Shown here piece by piece: positions 18,416 through 25,556 of a stretch of DNA of 64,000 nt. A program made the translations under genes and the position numbers. Under the pieces are notes generated by a model. The model did not search any database. It saw nothing but the letters and a program-made list of their open reading frames with translations, and was not told where the DNA came from. Source of the stretch: BD1-7 clade bacterium (GTDB lineage Bacteria > Pseudomonadota > Gammaproteobacteria > Pseudomonadales > DT-91); the NCBI GenBank assembly GCA_902705865.1, contig CACSIO010000056.1:88257-152256 (forward strand), read 5' to 3'. Each line of letters opens with the position of its first letter. Position 1 is the first letter of the stretch.

Positions 18416-18518
18416 GTGATATTGAATGTTGTATTGGGAGTTGCCTGATAGACTGCTGAATTGACTACCTCATCAGGTATGTAGCGTTTAGCAATAGCGA
18501 TTAGAGCATCCAGAATTA

Positions 18519-18544
18519 AAACCGGCCAAATGGCCGGTTTTTTT
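18519..18544 (+). terminator. Strong terminator after the wax ester synthase
   Basis: A perfect 10-bp stem AAACCGGCCA / TGGCCGGTTT with a 2-base centre runs into further Ts. It is also almost symmetric, so it may stop the convergent cytochrome gene, which ends at 18547. Confidence 0.9.
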
Positions 18545-18546
18545 GT

Positions 18547-19416
18547 TTAGCGTGCTTTGAGTTTGTCTAATGCCTTATGCTTGCGCATATATCGGATGTA
18601 GCTGAGAACCTTGTCGGCCTGATGGGGTGTCAGGTGAATTTCTGACATGCGGTTTCTGGCACGAAACGACGTTGGATTGAGAATATAGGCGCGTAAAAAT
18701 TCCATCGGCAGGTATTCAGTAAAATTCTGAGGGATGTTCATCTCCGGGCCAATCGTGCCCCCCACAAGATTCATTGAATGACAAACGACACACTGTTGAG
18801 TAAAGATATCGAAACCGGCCTTTACTTGCTCAGCTGCGTTTGGCGAAGGGGCGATTTCTGAATATGGGTTGCTGGATGTGGAAAACAGAATTTCGGTGAC
18901 CGAAAACGGCCATGGGAAGGCCTTATAGGTGATCGGATCTTGCCAGAACAAATAAAACGGCTGGGGTTGTAAGGATTCCCGATCGATAACGACCTCGTCA
19001 AATGGCGCGCCGTGTTTTGGGTTGATTTGCTCGTAACCAAGCCAAGCGTGCGGGTATTTTTCCAATAATGACGCATCCAGCGTAGCGCGATAGCCATCGG
19101 ACGCAATGAAATCGATATGGGTGACTTTGGTTAAATCAGCTTTGATTAGCCCGGCAATATCGGTAAATCGAAATGCATGAAACGCGACCTCCTGATCATA
19201 CACAGGCGAGAAAAACGGAACCCGAATTGTGCGTAGTGAGGTTTTTAATTGTTTTAGCGTCAGTGTTTCTGTTTTATCGCCATAGCTGAGTACCAGCGTT
19301 GTTTTATCACTGGCCTTAAGGCTCTGCGCTTGCGCGGGGTGAATCGCCAGTAGTGCGATTGTCAGGCAAGCAATCAATGCGAGTAATAAGGCGCGGTGGG
19401 CAGATTGAGCAGTCAT
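18547..19416 (-). CDS. Periplasmic cytochrome c with N-terminal molybdopterin-oxidoreductase-like domain
   Basis: 289 aa. A cleavable signal peptide ends near AHPAQA-Q (residues 1-30). Residues 35-175 resemble the fold of the small domain found in sulfite-oxidase-type proteins (ASDGYRATLDASLL, LFWQDPITYKAFPWPF), but no cofactor-binding Cys is apparent. A class I cytochrome c domain follows, with the haem site CVVCH and a downstream Met ligand candidate (GPEMNIPQNF or RNRMSEIHL). A role in periplasmic electron transfer is likely; the partner is unknown. GGAGGATCGCA precedes the ATG. It is divergent from the hemerythrin gene. Confidence 0.75.
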   Translation of the reverse strand: MTAQSAHRALLLALIACLTIALLAIHPAQAQSLKASDKTTLVLSYGDKTETLTLKQLKTSLRTIRVPFFSPVYDQEVAFHAFRFTDIAGLIKADLTKVTHIDFIASDGYRATLDASLLEKYPHAWLGYEQINPKHGAPFDEVVIDRESLQPQPFYLFWQDPITYKAFPWPFSVTEILFSTSSNPYSEIAPSPNAAEQVKAGFDIFTQQCVVCHSMNLVGGTIGPEMNIPQNFTEYLPMEFLRAYILNPTSFRARNRMSEIHLTPHQADKVLSYIRYMRKHKALDKLKAR

Positions 19417-19499
19417 TGCGATCCTCCTTGGTTTGGTGAAATTATAGCTGGCTATTGTGACCCTGCCCGTTCCTGTGAATAACGCTTTCTGGTGATTTT

Positions 19500-19513
19500 T
19501 TGACCTGTGTCAA
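19500..19513. promoter_or_regulatory. FNR/Dnr-like palindrome between cytochrome c and hemerythrin genes
   Basis: TTGAC-CTGT-GTCAA is a perfect 14-bp inverted repeat. It matches the FNR/Anr/Dnr consensus TTGAT-N4-ATCAA except for the two bases next to the spacer. It lies 64 bp before the hemerythrin start. The left half also reads as a -35 hexamer, so chance cannot be excluded. Confidence 0.45.
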
Positions 19514-19576
19514 CGGGTCGTTTTCGATCTTCACCTAACCTGTTTCTGAGCTTGGCAACTATCGTGGGGTAGCGTG

Positions 19577-20155
19577 ATGACTGATATGTATACACAGCTG
19601 GTTGAAGACCATGTCGTACTGACAGATTTGTTGAATTCGCTCGAAGTGGTGTTCAGCCATTACGACGAGAACACTGATTTTAATCCTGATCTGGGTTTGA
19701 TTCTGGATACGCTTGAATACATCACGAACTATCCGGAGGCGTATCATCACCCGCTGGAAGAGCGCGCGTTTAAATACTTATTGAAGCGGCACATGGGTGA
19801 TGCCAATATCATTCGTGAAATCCAGACGCAGCACATCGCGTTGGAGGAAGAAACTCTGGAGTTGACTCGTCTTTTTAACGCTGTTGCGAATGATTGTGTC
19901 GTACCGATTGAAGAGTTAAAGACTCGGCTGCGCCACTATGTTGATGCTCAACGTCAACACATCAGCACCGAAAATATCAATATATTCCCGGTACTGGCAA
20001 AACTCGAAGAAAGCGATTGGTGGGATATTGCCAGTGGGCTGGCCATCGAGAATTTGCCCTGTTTACCGGATGACCCATGCCGGTCGGCCTATCTGGATAC
20101 CGTGCAATATATTCGTGAACAAAGCGAAAAGGCATACCCGGAATTGGCGAGTTAA
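19577..20155 (+). CDS. Hemerythrin-domain protein
   Basis: 192 aa from the second ATG, which has GTGGGG about 8 bp upstream. A four-helix bundle with di-iron ligand candidates in order: QLVEDHVVL, YHHPLEERAF, QTQHIALEEE, and QRQHISTENINIFP. Bacterial hemerythrins bind O2 or NO, or repair iron centres under nitrosative stress. The C-terminal 40 residues are extra to the core. An FNR/Dnr-like palindrome lies upstream, fitting the NO and oxygen theme of the window. Monocistronic as far as seen. Confidence 0.85.
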   Translation: MTDMYTQLVEDHVVLTDLLNSLEVVFSHYDENTDFNPDLGLILDTLEYITNYPEAYHHPLEERAFKYLLKRHMGDANIIREIQTQHIALEEETLELTRLFNAVANDCVVPIEELKTRLRHYVDAQRQHISTENINIFPVLAKLEESDWWDIASGLAIENLPCLPDDPCRSAYLDTVQYIREQSEKAYPELAS

Positions 20156-20345
20156 CAGCTCAAGGGAACCTCTAAAAACTATCTTGCTTTTTTACAGGCG
20201 CCTCCAACTTTTCACGTCTTGGACTTAGGTAACATCTCTCAATGGTGTTGCCTTTTTTGATGCCTGTACGGTTCTCTTTGAGGTCTTAGTAGATCTCGGG
20301 CCGTTTGTCCCCTCGTACTGATCTGATACAGAATACCCCGCGTAA

Positions 20346-20377
20346 TGCTCTCAATTAAGGCCAAAAAATTGAGAGCA
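20346..20377 (+). promoter_or_regulatory. Hairpin covering the ribosome site of the DUF2878 operon
   Basis: TGCTCTCAATT and AATTGAGAGCA are perfect 11-bp arms around a 10-base loop. The right arm contains GAGAG, the only Shine-Dalgarno-like sequence at the right distance (9 bp) from the ATG at 20385. In RNA the stem would hide it. The repeat could equally be a DNA operator. Confidence 0.6.
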
Positions 20378-20384
20378 ATAAATC

Positions 20385-20966
20385 ATGGCTTCATCTTTTC
20401 CTCGGCTTCGCCGGCATTCCCTTGATGCCTTTCTTCCTTTACTAACTCAGCGCCCTGGCATTGTTGTGAACAGTCTTTGGTTCAACGCTTTTTGGCTGAG
20501 TGCGGTGCTTGGCGGCAATTCGATGCTTGCCGTGCCTGCAGCGTTATTGGTCGTGCACTTGTGGTGGATACGAATGGATCTCGCAGAGGTGATTTTTATT
20601 CTCTGTGTTGTTCTGTTGGGTGCTGCTATCGACAGTGTATTGGTTGTGTATGGCGTTTTTGAATTTTCGACCACACCACTGATTCCTGCCTGGCTGATTT
20701 TGTTGTGGGCGGGGTTTGCCGCAACGGTCAGGCACAGTCTTCGTGTGTTCGATAGGCATTGGGCGATAGCGGCACTGTTTGGTGGATTTGGTGGGGCAAC
20801 CAGTTACTTCGCTGGTGAGAAGTTAGGCGTTGTGGGCTTCGGTCACTCGTTGCAGGCGACCTTGCTAACGCTAGTGTGCATTTGGATGCTGTTGCTACCC
20901 TTGTTGTATCGATTAAGTGATCTGTTAACGGCGCTGGTCGTTGCTATGTCGGAGAAACCCTCATGA
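20385..20966 (+). CDS. DUF2878 integral membrane protein
   Basis: 193 aa with about five hydrophobic segments. Matches the DUF2878 pattern: NSLWFNAFWLSAVLGG near the N-terminus, a central VVYGVFEF and PAWLILLWAGFAATV, and GGFGGATSYFAGEKLG. Function unknown. In other Gammaproteobacteria the family is usually found with a cyclopropane-fatty-acid-synthase-like methyltransferase, DUF1365 and an RpoE-ChrR pair; none of these is present here. It overlaps the next gene by 4 bp. Confidence 0.82.
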   Translation: MASSFPRLRRHSLDAFLPLLTQRPGIVVNSLWFNAFWLSAVLGGNSMLAVPAALLVVHLWWIRMDLAEVIFILCVVLLGAAIDSVLVVYGVFEFSTTPLIPAWLILLWAGFAATVRHSLRVFDRHWAIAALFGGFGGATSYFAGEKLGVVGFGHSLQATLLTLVCIWMLLLPLLYRLSDLLTALVVAMSEKPS

Positions 20967-21472
20967 TAAAAAATGGATGTTGTGCGCTTTTCACGCTGTT
21001 TCTTTTGATCAGCTCGGTAGCGGTTCAAGCGAAATTACCCCTGCAATTGGTGGGCGAAGCCCGTTTGCAAATCATGTTCTGGCCGATCTATGAATCTCGC
21101 TTATTGAATGCTGATGGTGTCTATAATCCGCACGCGCGACCGGTGCGTTTGGAAATTACCTATCTGCGTGACTTTAAGGCACAGGCTTTGATCGATCGAA
21201 CCTCCAAAGAGTGGGGCGAACAGGGCGTTACTCATCCGTCGGAAGCAGCGTGGCTGGAACAGCTGCAAACGCTTTGGCCTGATATTGCCGCCGATGATGA
21301 GCTGGCGATTGAAATAGATACGCTTAATCACAGCACCTTTTATTTCAATGGGCGCCGACTGGGCAAGATCCAGGATCCGGCGTTTGGAAATCTTTTTTTG
21401 GGGATATGGTTGTCGCCTTCTACGAGTCAGCCTGATCAACGCTTAGCCTTAATTGGATCAGAAACAAACTGA
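20963..21472 (+). CDS. Chalcone isomerase-like secreted protein
   Basis: 169 aa with a signal peptide (residues 1-22, ending VQA-K). The body (VGEARLQIMFWPIYESRLLNADG, RLEITYLRDFKAQALIDRTSKEW, FYFNGRRLGKIQDPAFGNLFLGIWLS) matches the bacterial chalcone isomerase-like family. Those proteins share the fold, not proven isomerase activity; fatty-acid binding is the usual guess. Translationally coupled to the DUF2878 gene by ATGA overlap. Confidence 0.82.
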   Translation: MIKNGCCALFTLFLLISSVAVQAKLPLQLVGEARLQIMFWPIYESRLLNADGVYNPHARPVRLEITYLRDFKAQALIDRTSKEWGEQGVTHPSEAAWLEQLQTLWPDIAADDELAIEIDTLNHSTFYFNGRRLGKIQDPAFGNLFLGIWLSPSTSQPDQRLALIGSETN

Positions 21473-21486
21473 TCGGAGAACTTATC

Positions 21487-22098
21487 GTGCACTCTATAAA
21501 CCTGCCCGGATGGATACTATCGCTAGGAGGCGCAACGGTGTTGCTGGTTTCTGGCTGCGCGACAAAAATCGAAGACTACAAAGACACGACACCTGTTTTT
21601 GCAATGGAAGAGTACTTTTCTGGCCCTTTGATCGCCAGAGGTATGATTCAGAATCATGCGGGAAAATTAACGCGCAACTTTTGCGTCGAGGCGATGGGGA
21701 GCTGGCAAGGGCATGGAGACGATCGCAAAGGAATGCTGAAAGAAACCTTTTACTTTAATGATGGTGAGATCACCCATAGAACCTGGCTATTAATTCCCGA
21801 CCCGGAACAAGGCGCGGGGGCATATCAAGCAACGGCAGGGGATGTTATTGGTGTTGGCAGTGCTCGAGAGGTGGGGCGAGCATTCAATATGCGCTATGTG
21901 CTGTCTTTGCCCGTTAAAAACAAAGACGGGGAGACCAAGGTCTATGAATTGAAGGTAAACGACTGGATGTATCGGCTCGATGATCAGCGGGTAGTGAACC
22001 GCTCGACGCTGTCGAAGTGGGGTATCGATGTCGCTGCCGTCACCCTATTTTTTGAGAAAGGTAACGGCAAATGCGAACGGCCTGAGGTGGCAAAATAA
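21487..22098 (+). CDS. DUF3833 lipoprotein
   Basis: 203 aa with a GTG start, 14 bp after the previous stop and preceded by GGAGAA. The signal peptide ends in the lipobox VSGC. The body (YFSGPLIARGMIQNHAGKLTRNFCV, MKETFYFNDGEI-like segment, DDWMYRLDD-like segment) fits DUF3833. Function unknown; probably an envelope protein acting with the two upstream products. Last gene of this three-gene operon. Confidence 0.85.
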   Translation: MHSINLPGWILSLGGATVLLVSGCATKIEDYKDTTPVFAMEEYFSGPLIARGMIQNHAGKLTRNFCVEAMGSWQGHGDDRKGMLKETFYFNDGEITHRTWLLIPDPEQGAGAYQATAGDVIGVGSAREVGRAFNMRYVLSLPVKNKDGETKVYELKVNDWMYRLDDQRVVNRSTLSKWGIDVAAVTLFFEKGNGKCERPEVAK

Positions 22099-22110
22099 TG
22101 AGCCTGTGTG

Positions 22111-22557
22111 CTATTTGGCAGCCATGTTTAGTGCACGCTGAGTTGCGCCTTCAAACATGCCAGTAAAGCCTTTTTTCAGCAGGCCGCCCATGAGTGCTTT
22201 AACGATATGGCTGAAAGGGCCCTTTAGTTCAAAAGACGAGGTGTAGTGAATAGTGCCATCGTCGAGGGTGTCAATTTGGTGATAGCGATAGCTTGAAAGC
22301 AAACCCAACGGCAAAGGCTTCATGCAGTAAGAGAACTTTTTCAGTGGTTCGTTTTCTTTGATGACTTCGGTTTGAGGTTGGGCGAACATCGGGAATATGC
22401 GCACCTTCATTTTGATCGGATCACCGGGCTTCTTAGTCGATTCACAGTATTCCACAAACGGGTTCCACTGTGGGTATTGTTCAAGGTCTGACAGCACATT
22501 CCATAGCGTCTCTGCCGAACAGTTCAGATCAGTTTGGTGCACAATAGTAAACGACAT
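22111..22557 (-). CDS. SRPBCC (polyketide cyclase/START-like) protein
   Basis: 148 aa. The helix-grip fold is shown by LNCSAETLWNVLSDLEQYPQWNPF at the start and the long C-terminal helix LKKGFTGMFEGATQRALNMAAK. Such proteins bind lipids or other hydrophobic ligands; no catalytic residue can be named. It converges on the DUF3833 gene with 12 bp between stops. Confidence 0.82.
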   Translation of the reverse strand: MSFTIVHQTDLNCSAETLWNVLSDLEQYPQWNPFVEYCESTKKPGDPIKMKVRIFPMFAQPQTEVIKENEPLKKFSYCMKPLPLGLLSSYRYHQIDTLDDGTIHYTSSFELKGPFSHIVKALMGGLLKKGFTGMFEGATQRALNMAAK

Positions 22558-22701
22558 TTGTTAGCCTCAAGAATAATTCCAGTGGCTAAATGTACTGGAT
22601 GCTGACGTAGGTTGAAAGCAATGATGGTATAACTCGGATGACGGATTGTTCATGGCAATGTTGCCAGTCGCAGAATTTGCTTCTGGCACATTGAGGGTGT
22701 A

Positions 22702-23091
22702 TCAGGCGTAGTAGGGCTGGCCACGATATAAACCTTGGAACTCGAGCCCGTTTTCAAAGCGTTTATAGGGTTTGCCTTTGTACAGAAGATATTCGATGTC
22801 GCCTACACGCATGGGTTTGGCTTTTGTGATTGGGGCTTCTGCGGCAATCAGTGTTCGGCCATTCGCGTTGGCTCTAAAGTTCGGCGCTTTGGTGCCAGCA
22901 AAGCTGATGAGGTCGTGGTATGCATCACTCAGATGTTCGGAATCCGTCAGCTCGACATATTGTTTGAGTAAATCAATAAATAGGGGGTGTGACAGGGTCA
23001 GTTTAACATCGAGCTCCTGCTTTACGATTTCAATGCAAACATGTGCCATTTGCATTGCGTTCTTTTCCTTTAACCAGCTGGTTTCGCTCAT
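22702..23091 (-). CDS. Hypothetical protein with C-terminal YxGxPY repeats
   Basis: 129 aa, family not recognised. The first 60 residues are predicted helical (KEKNAMQMAHVCIEIVKQELDVKL). The last 30 hold two near-repeats, YKGKPYKRF and YRGQPYYA, separated by ENGLEFQGL; this recalls the YRGxxY motif of DUF4278 proteins, a weak likeness. No signal peptide or membrane segment. Stands alone with a 266-bp gap upstream (23092-23357) in which I see nothing certain. Confidence 0.6.
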   Translation of the reverse strand: MSETSWLKEKNAMQMAHVCIEIVKQELDVKLTLSHPLFIDLLKQYVELTDSEHLSDAYHDLISFAGTKAPNFRANANGRTLIAAEAPITKAKPMRVGDIEYLLYKGKPYKRFENGLEFQGLYRGQPYYA

Positions 23092-23357
23092 CTTGGTTCC
23101 TTGATTCTTTTACATCTTGTTATCGAACCCGGCACGATAAGGGCTTTCTCATCGAAATTAGGGAGCACTGGTAGCGTCTTTATGTGTCGTTGATACACGT
23201 TCTGTTACTTGAGGCAACAAATGCAGGCTTCCTGGGCATAAGTGAAGAAACTGCAAAATCCATGCCGTCCAGTGATGGGTGCGTTAGTTATTTGAGTTGT
23301 ATAACGCCGAGACATGTTCGTGCCCCATACAAGGGCATCTGAATGGCTTTAAGGTCG

Positions 23358-24086
23358 TTAAAGACAGGGGTGGGGAATGCGACCGTCGATGAGAAAGCGG
23401 GACTTTTCAAACTCGATACTTGAAGCGCCGGCGCGCCCAAACCAGCAGGTTTCTTCATCGAGCCGTACTTGCCAATGCTGGTATTGATCCGGTTCTCTTG
23501 TACTGAATGCATCGGGTGTTAGTACAGCAACGTTAGTGCCAGTCTCTTGGCGAGCAGATGGATACCAGAAAAACTCTGCCTCGGTCTCTCTGATTTCCTT
23601 GCCGAGTTGTTGGCTAACGACCCAGGATTTTGGGTCCATGATGCTATCAATTTTGTCGGTAAAGTAAGCCGAGCGCAGATCCAGTGCCTTTGCACTGGCA
23701 ATGCGTACTGAAAACGCTGTGCGTTGATCTCGGATACATGACAATGGCCCAAGTGTTGTTGGCCCTTGTTGAAACAACCAAAAATAAACGGCAGCTTCGG
23801 CGAATGCAGTGTCGAGTTCTGCTGCGCCGTAGAATATCCCGCGCTCCCAGGTTGATCCGAACCGTGAGCCGTATTGCAGCGGTGGGTATCGAAACGGTGT
23901 CATCAAGAGGTAGGAAAGCCCCTGGCAATCGTCTGGTGCGCTTGGTTTACTGGCATCTAGCAGGGCTTCTAAGCGGCTCTGTTCATCCGCATTGTCAGTG
24001 ATTTCTCGGGTTGCTGCGACTTCTTGAGTTTCGACGATACGCCAGCAATTCCCCAGCTGATATGTGAGTAAATCCGAGAGTGGCAT
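23358..24086 (-). CDS. RES-domain toxin (NAD+-consuming), toxin of a TA pair
   Basis: 242 aa. The RES core is clear: Arg in YGSRFGSTWERGIFYGA, then the DTAFAEAAVYFW segment carrying the conserved Glu, and a later Ser-containing strand. RES toxins of RES-Xre systems degrade NAD+. It lies 141 bp downstream of the Xre-type antitoxin gene on the same strand, which is looser than the usual overlap; the frame is closed by a stop about 70 bp upstream of this ATG, so no longer start is possible. AAGG lies about 6 bp before the ATG. Confidence 0.85.
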   Translation of the reverse strand: MPLSDLLTYQLGNCWRIVETQEVAATREITDNADEQSRLEALLDASKPSAPDDCQGLSYLLMTPFRYPPLQYGSRFGSTWERGIFYGAAELDTAFAEAAVYFWLFQQGPTTLGPLSCIRDQRTAFSVRIASAKALDLRSAYFTDKIDSIMDPKSWVVSQQLGKEIRETEAEFFWYPSARQETGTNVAVLTPDAFSTREPDQYQHWQVRLDEETCWFGRAGASSIEFEKSRFLIDGRIPHPCL

Positions 24087-24227
24087 TCCTTTTCCTTGCG
24101 GTGATTGGCGATATGCAGCGGTATATACAGTGCTGAAGTGTTTAATTCGGCGTTTTTAGAGGCACGTTTTATTGGTACGTTTTATGAGAAGTACCAAACA
24201 ACGCCGTTTTTTACTGATTCACAGAAG

Positions 24228-24593
24228 TTAGATGCGGCCGCGCATTGCATCGAGGTACCAGATGATTTGTGCGATACCTTCCGGGCGTTGAATAAGCTCT
24301 GCGGGTATCTGGCTGGCGAAGTGGTGGTTGGGTGTCTGCATCCAGTGTTGCATGGCTTCGCGTTTGCCGCCGACAATCGAAAATAGCGCGCGATAGATGC
24401 GAATTAATAGCAGTGATAATTCATAAGGTTTGCGAGCAGGAACCGCGGCACCATTTTTCATCCGTGCGATTGTAGGCGTTGAGACCCCAATGGTATTGGC
24501 CAGTTGTTCTCGCCCCAGCCCCAAGGCATCGGCGGCTTGGATAACACTGCTGCCGACCAGGCTTAGATCGGATTTTGCGCGGTTAGCTATCAT
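24228..24593 (-). CDS. Xre-type antitoxin (DUF2384/MbcA-ParS family)
   Basis: 121 aa. An N-terminal helix-turn-helix (AADALGLGREQLANTIGVSTPTIARMKNG, residues about 20-50) is followed by the toxin-binding region with SLLLIRIYRALFSIVGG and WMQTPNHHFASQIPAELIQ, the usual DUF2384 pattern. It should neutralise the RES toxin and repress its own promoter. Two matching palindromes lie directly upstream. Confidence 0.85.
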   Translation of the reverse strand: MIANRAKSDLSLVGSSVIQAADALGLGREQLANTIGVSTPTIARMKNGAAVPARKPYELSLLLIRIYRALFSIVGGKREAMQHWMQTPNHHFASQIPAELIQRPEGIAQIIWYLDAMRGRI

Positions 24594-24609
24594 TTGAAAT
24601 CCCTGAAAG

Positions 24610-24651
24610 GTATCAGCTGATACATATGTGTATATATTAGATCATATGATA
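24610..24651. promoter_or_regulatory. Two palindromic operators for the RES-Xre promoter
   Basis: A perfect 14-bp palindrome GTATCA-GC-TGATAC (24610-24623) is followed by ATCA-TA-TGATAC (24641-24652), the same half-sites with one arm shortened. Centres are about 30 bp apart, three helical turns. They start 17 bp upstream of the antitoxin ATG, which fits autoregulation. The rest of the 24594-24996 gap holds the P450-cluster operators. Confidence 0.65.
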
Positions 24652-24888
24652 CGCATTTGTGAAGTAGGTTCTGTTGTTTCAACAGCCTCATATGTGTTTT
24701 TGTTGTTTATACCTACCGGGTTACTTCGGATATTGTATTGGCGGGATAATGATCAAACACTTGGTTCTGGTTTGAGTGTTTTGTCTGAGCGTGCGATCTA
24801 GGTTTAGTGTTAAACCGCGGAGCAGTGCCCGATAGCAGTAGCGAACCTTTGGTGTATGTATTGACTCAACAGAAGGCGGTTTTAATAC

Positions 24889-24976
24889 ATTTATTTACAT
24901 TTATAAAAATTGTAAATAAATCATTGCCTCAAAAATGGTATTACGTTTAAATAGTTACATAAATTATATGTGTAAC
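24889..24976 (+). promoter_or_regulatory. Promoter flanked by two N11-spaced palindromes, upstream of the P450 cluster
   Basis: Palindrome 1 has perfect 11-bp arms (24889-24899 and 24911-24921) with inner half-sites TTTACA-N11-TGTAAA. Palindrome 2 is GTTACA-N11-TGTAAC (24954-24976). Between them is TTGCCT-N17-TTAAAT (24924-24952), a fair sigma-70 promoter. Centres are 60 bp apart. The equal spacers and shared TTACA/TGTAA halves suggest one dimeric repressor, for which the TetR protein at 28070 is the obvious candidate. Confidence 0.65.
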
Positions 24977-24996
24977 TTTATGAGTGGAGTTGAGTG

Positions 24997-25521
24997 ATGA
25001 AAGTTAAACCTTGTTTACACAAATCTGCAGAAGAACTGCATCAAGCCCCTGTGCTGATTGAAAACACTATCGAGATTGATTGCTCGGCTGAGCATTTATT
25101 TGCGATATTTGAAGATGAACATGCCTGGACAGTTTGGGGCTCCAGCCTCGAAGAGGTTATCTGGACCTCGCCTAAACCTTTTGGCGTAGGTACAACCCGT
25201 ACCGTTAAAATGGCGGGTGGCATTATGGGTGTTGAGCAATTTACGGCGTGGGAAACCAACCGACGTATGGCTTTCTGTTTTACAGAATCCTCAATGCCGA
25301 ATATGGCGGCGTTTGGTGAAGATTATGTGGTGGAATCGCTTGGTGAAAACCGTTGTAAGCTGGTTTGGTATGCAGCGTTTTGGCCGTCTAACGCATTCGC
25401 AACAGGCTGCTTTAAGGTACTCAAGCCTGTGATGACTTGGTACCTCGGCTCATTTTTGAAAGGGCTTAAAAAACTCTGTGAAGGTGACTACCAGCCAAAG
25501 CCAGCGAGCCCGCGCGTTTAA
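24997..25521 (+). CDS. SRPBCC family protein, first gene of the P450 cluster
   Basis: 174 aa. The helix-grip fold is shown by IEIDCSAEHLFAIFEDEHAWTVW near the start and a final amphipathic helix (SFLKGLKKLCEG). Probably binds a hydrophobic molecule, perhaps the substrate or product of the P450 next to it. The in-frame GTG just before the ATG is a less likely start. It is followed by the P450 gene after 35 bp. Confidence 0.83.
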   Translation: MKVKPCLHKSAEELHQAPVLIENTIEIDCSAEHLFAIFEDEHAWTVWGSSLEEVIWTSPKPFGVGTTRTVKMAGGIMGVEQFTAWETNRRMAFCFTESSMPNMAAFGEDYVVESLGENRCKLVWYAAFWPSNAFATGCFKVLKPVMTWYLGSFLKGLKKLCEGDYQPKPASPRV

Positions 25522-25556
25522 ACCTTACTATTTGATTCAGCAATGAGGAGTATTTG

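Noticed and set aside
23684..24001. Plus-strand 105-codon frame opposite the RES toxin
   Set aside because: Fully antisense to a gene with clear family motifs; typical shadow frame.
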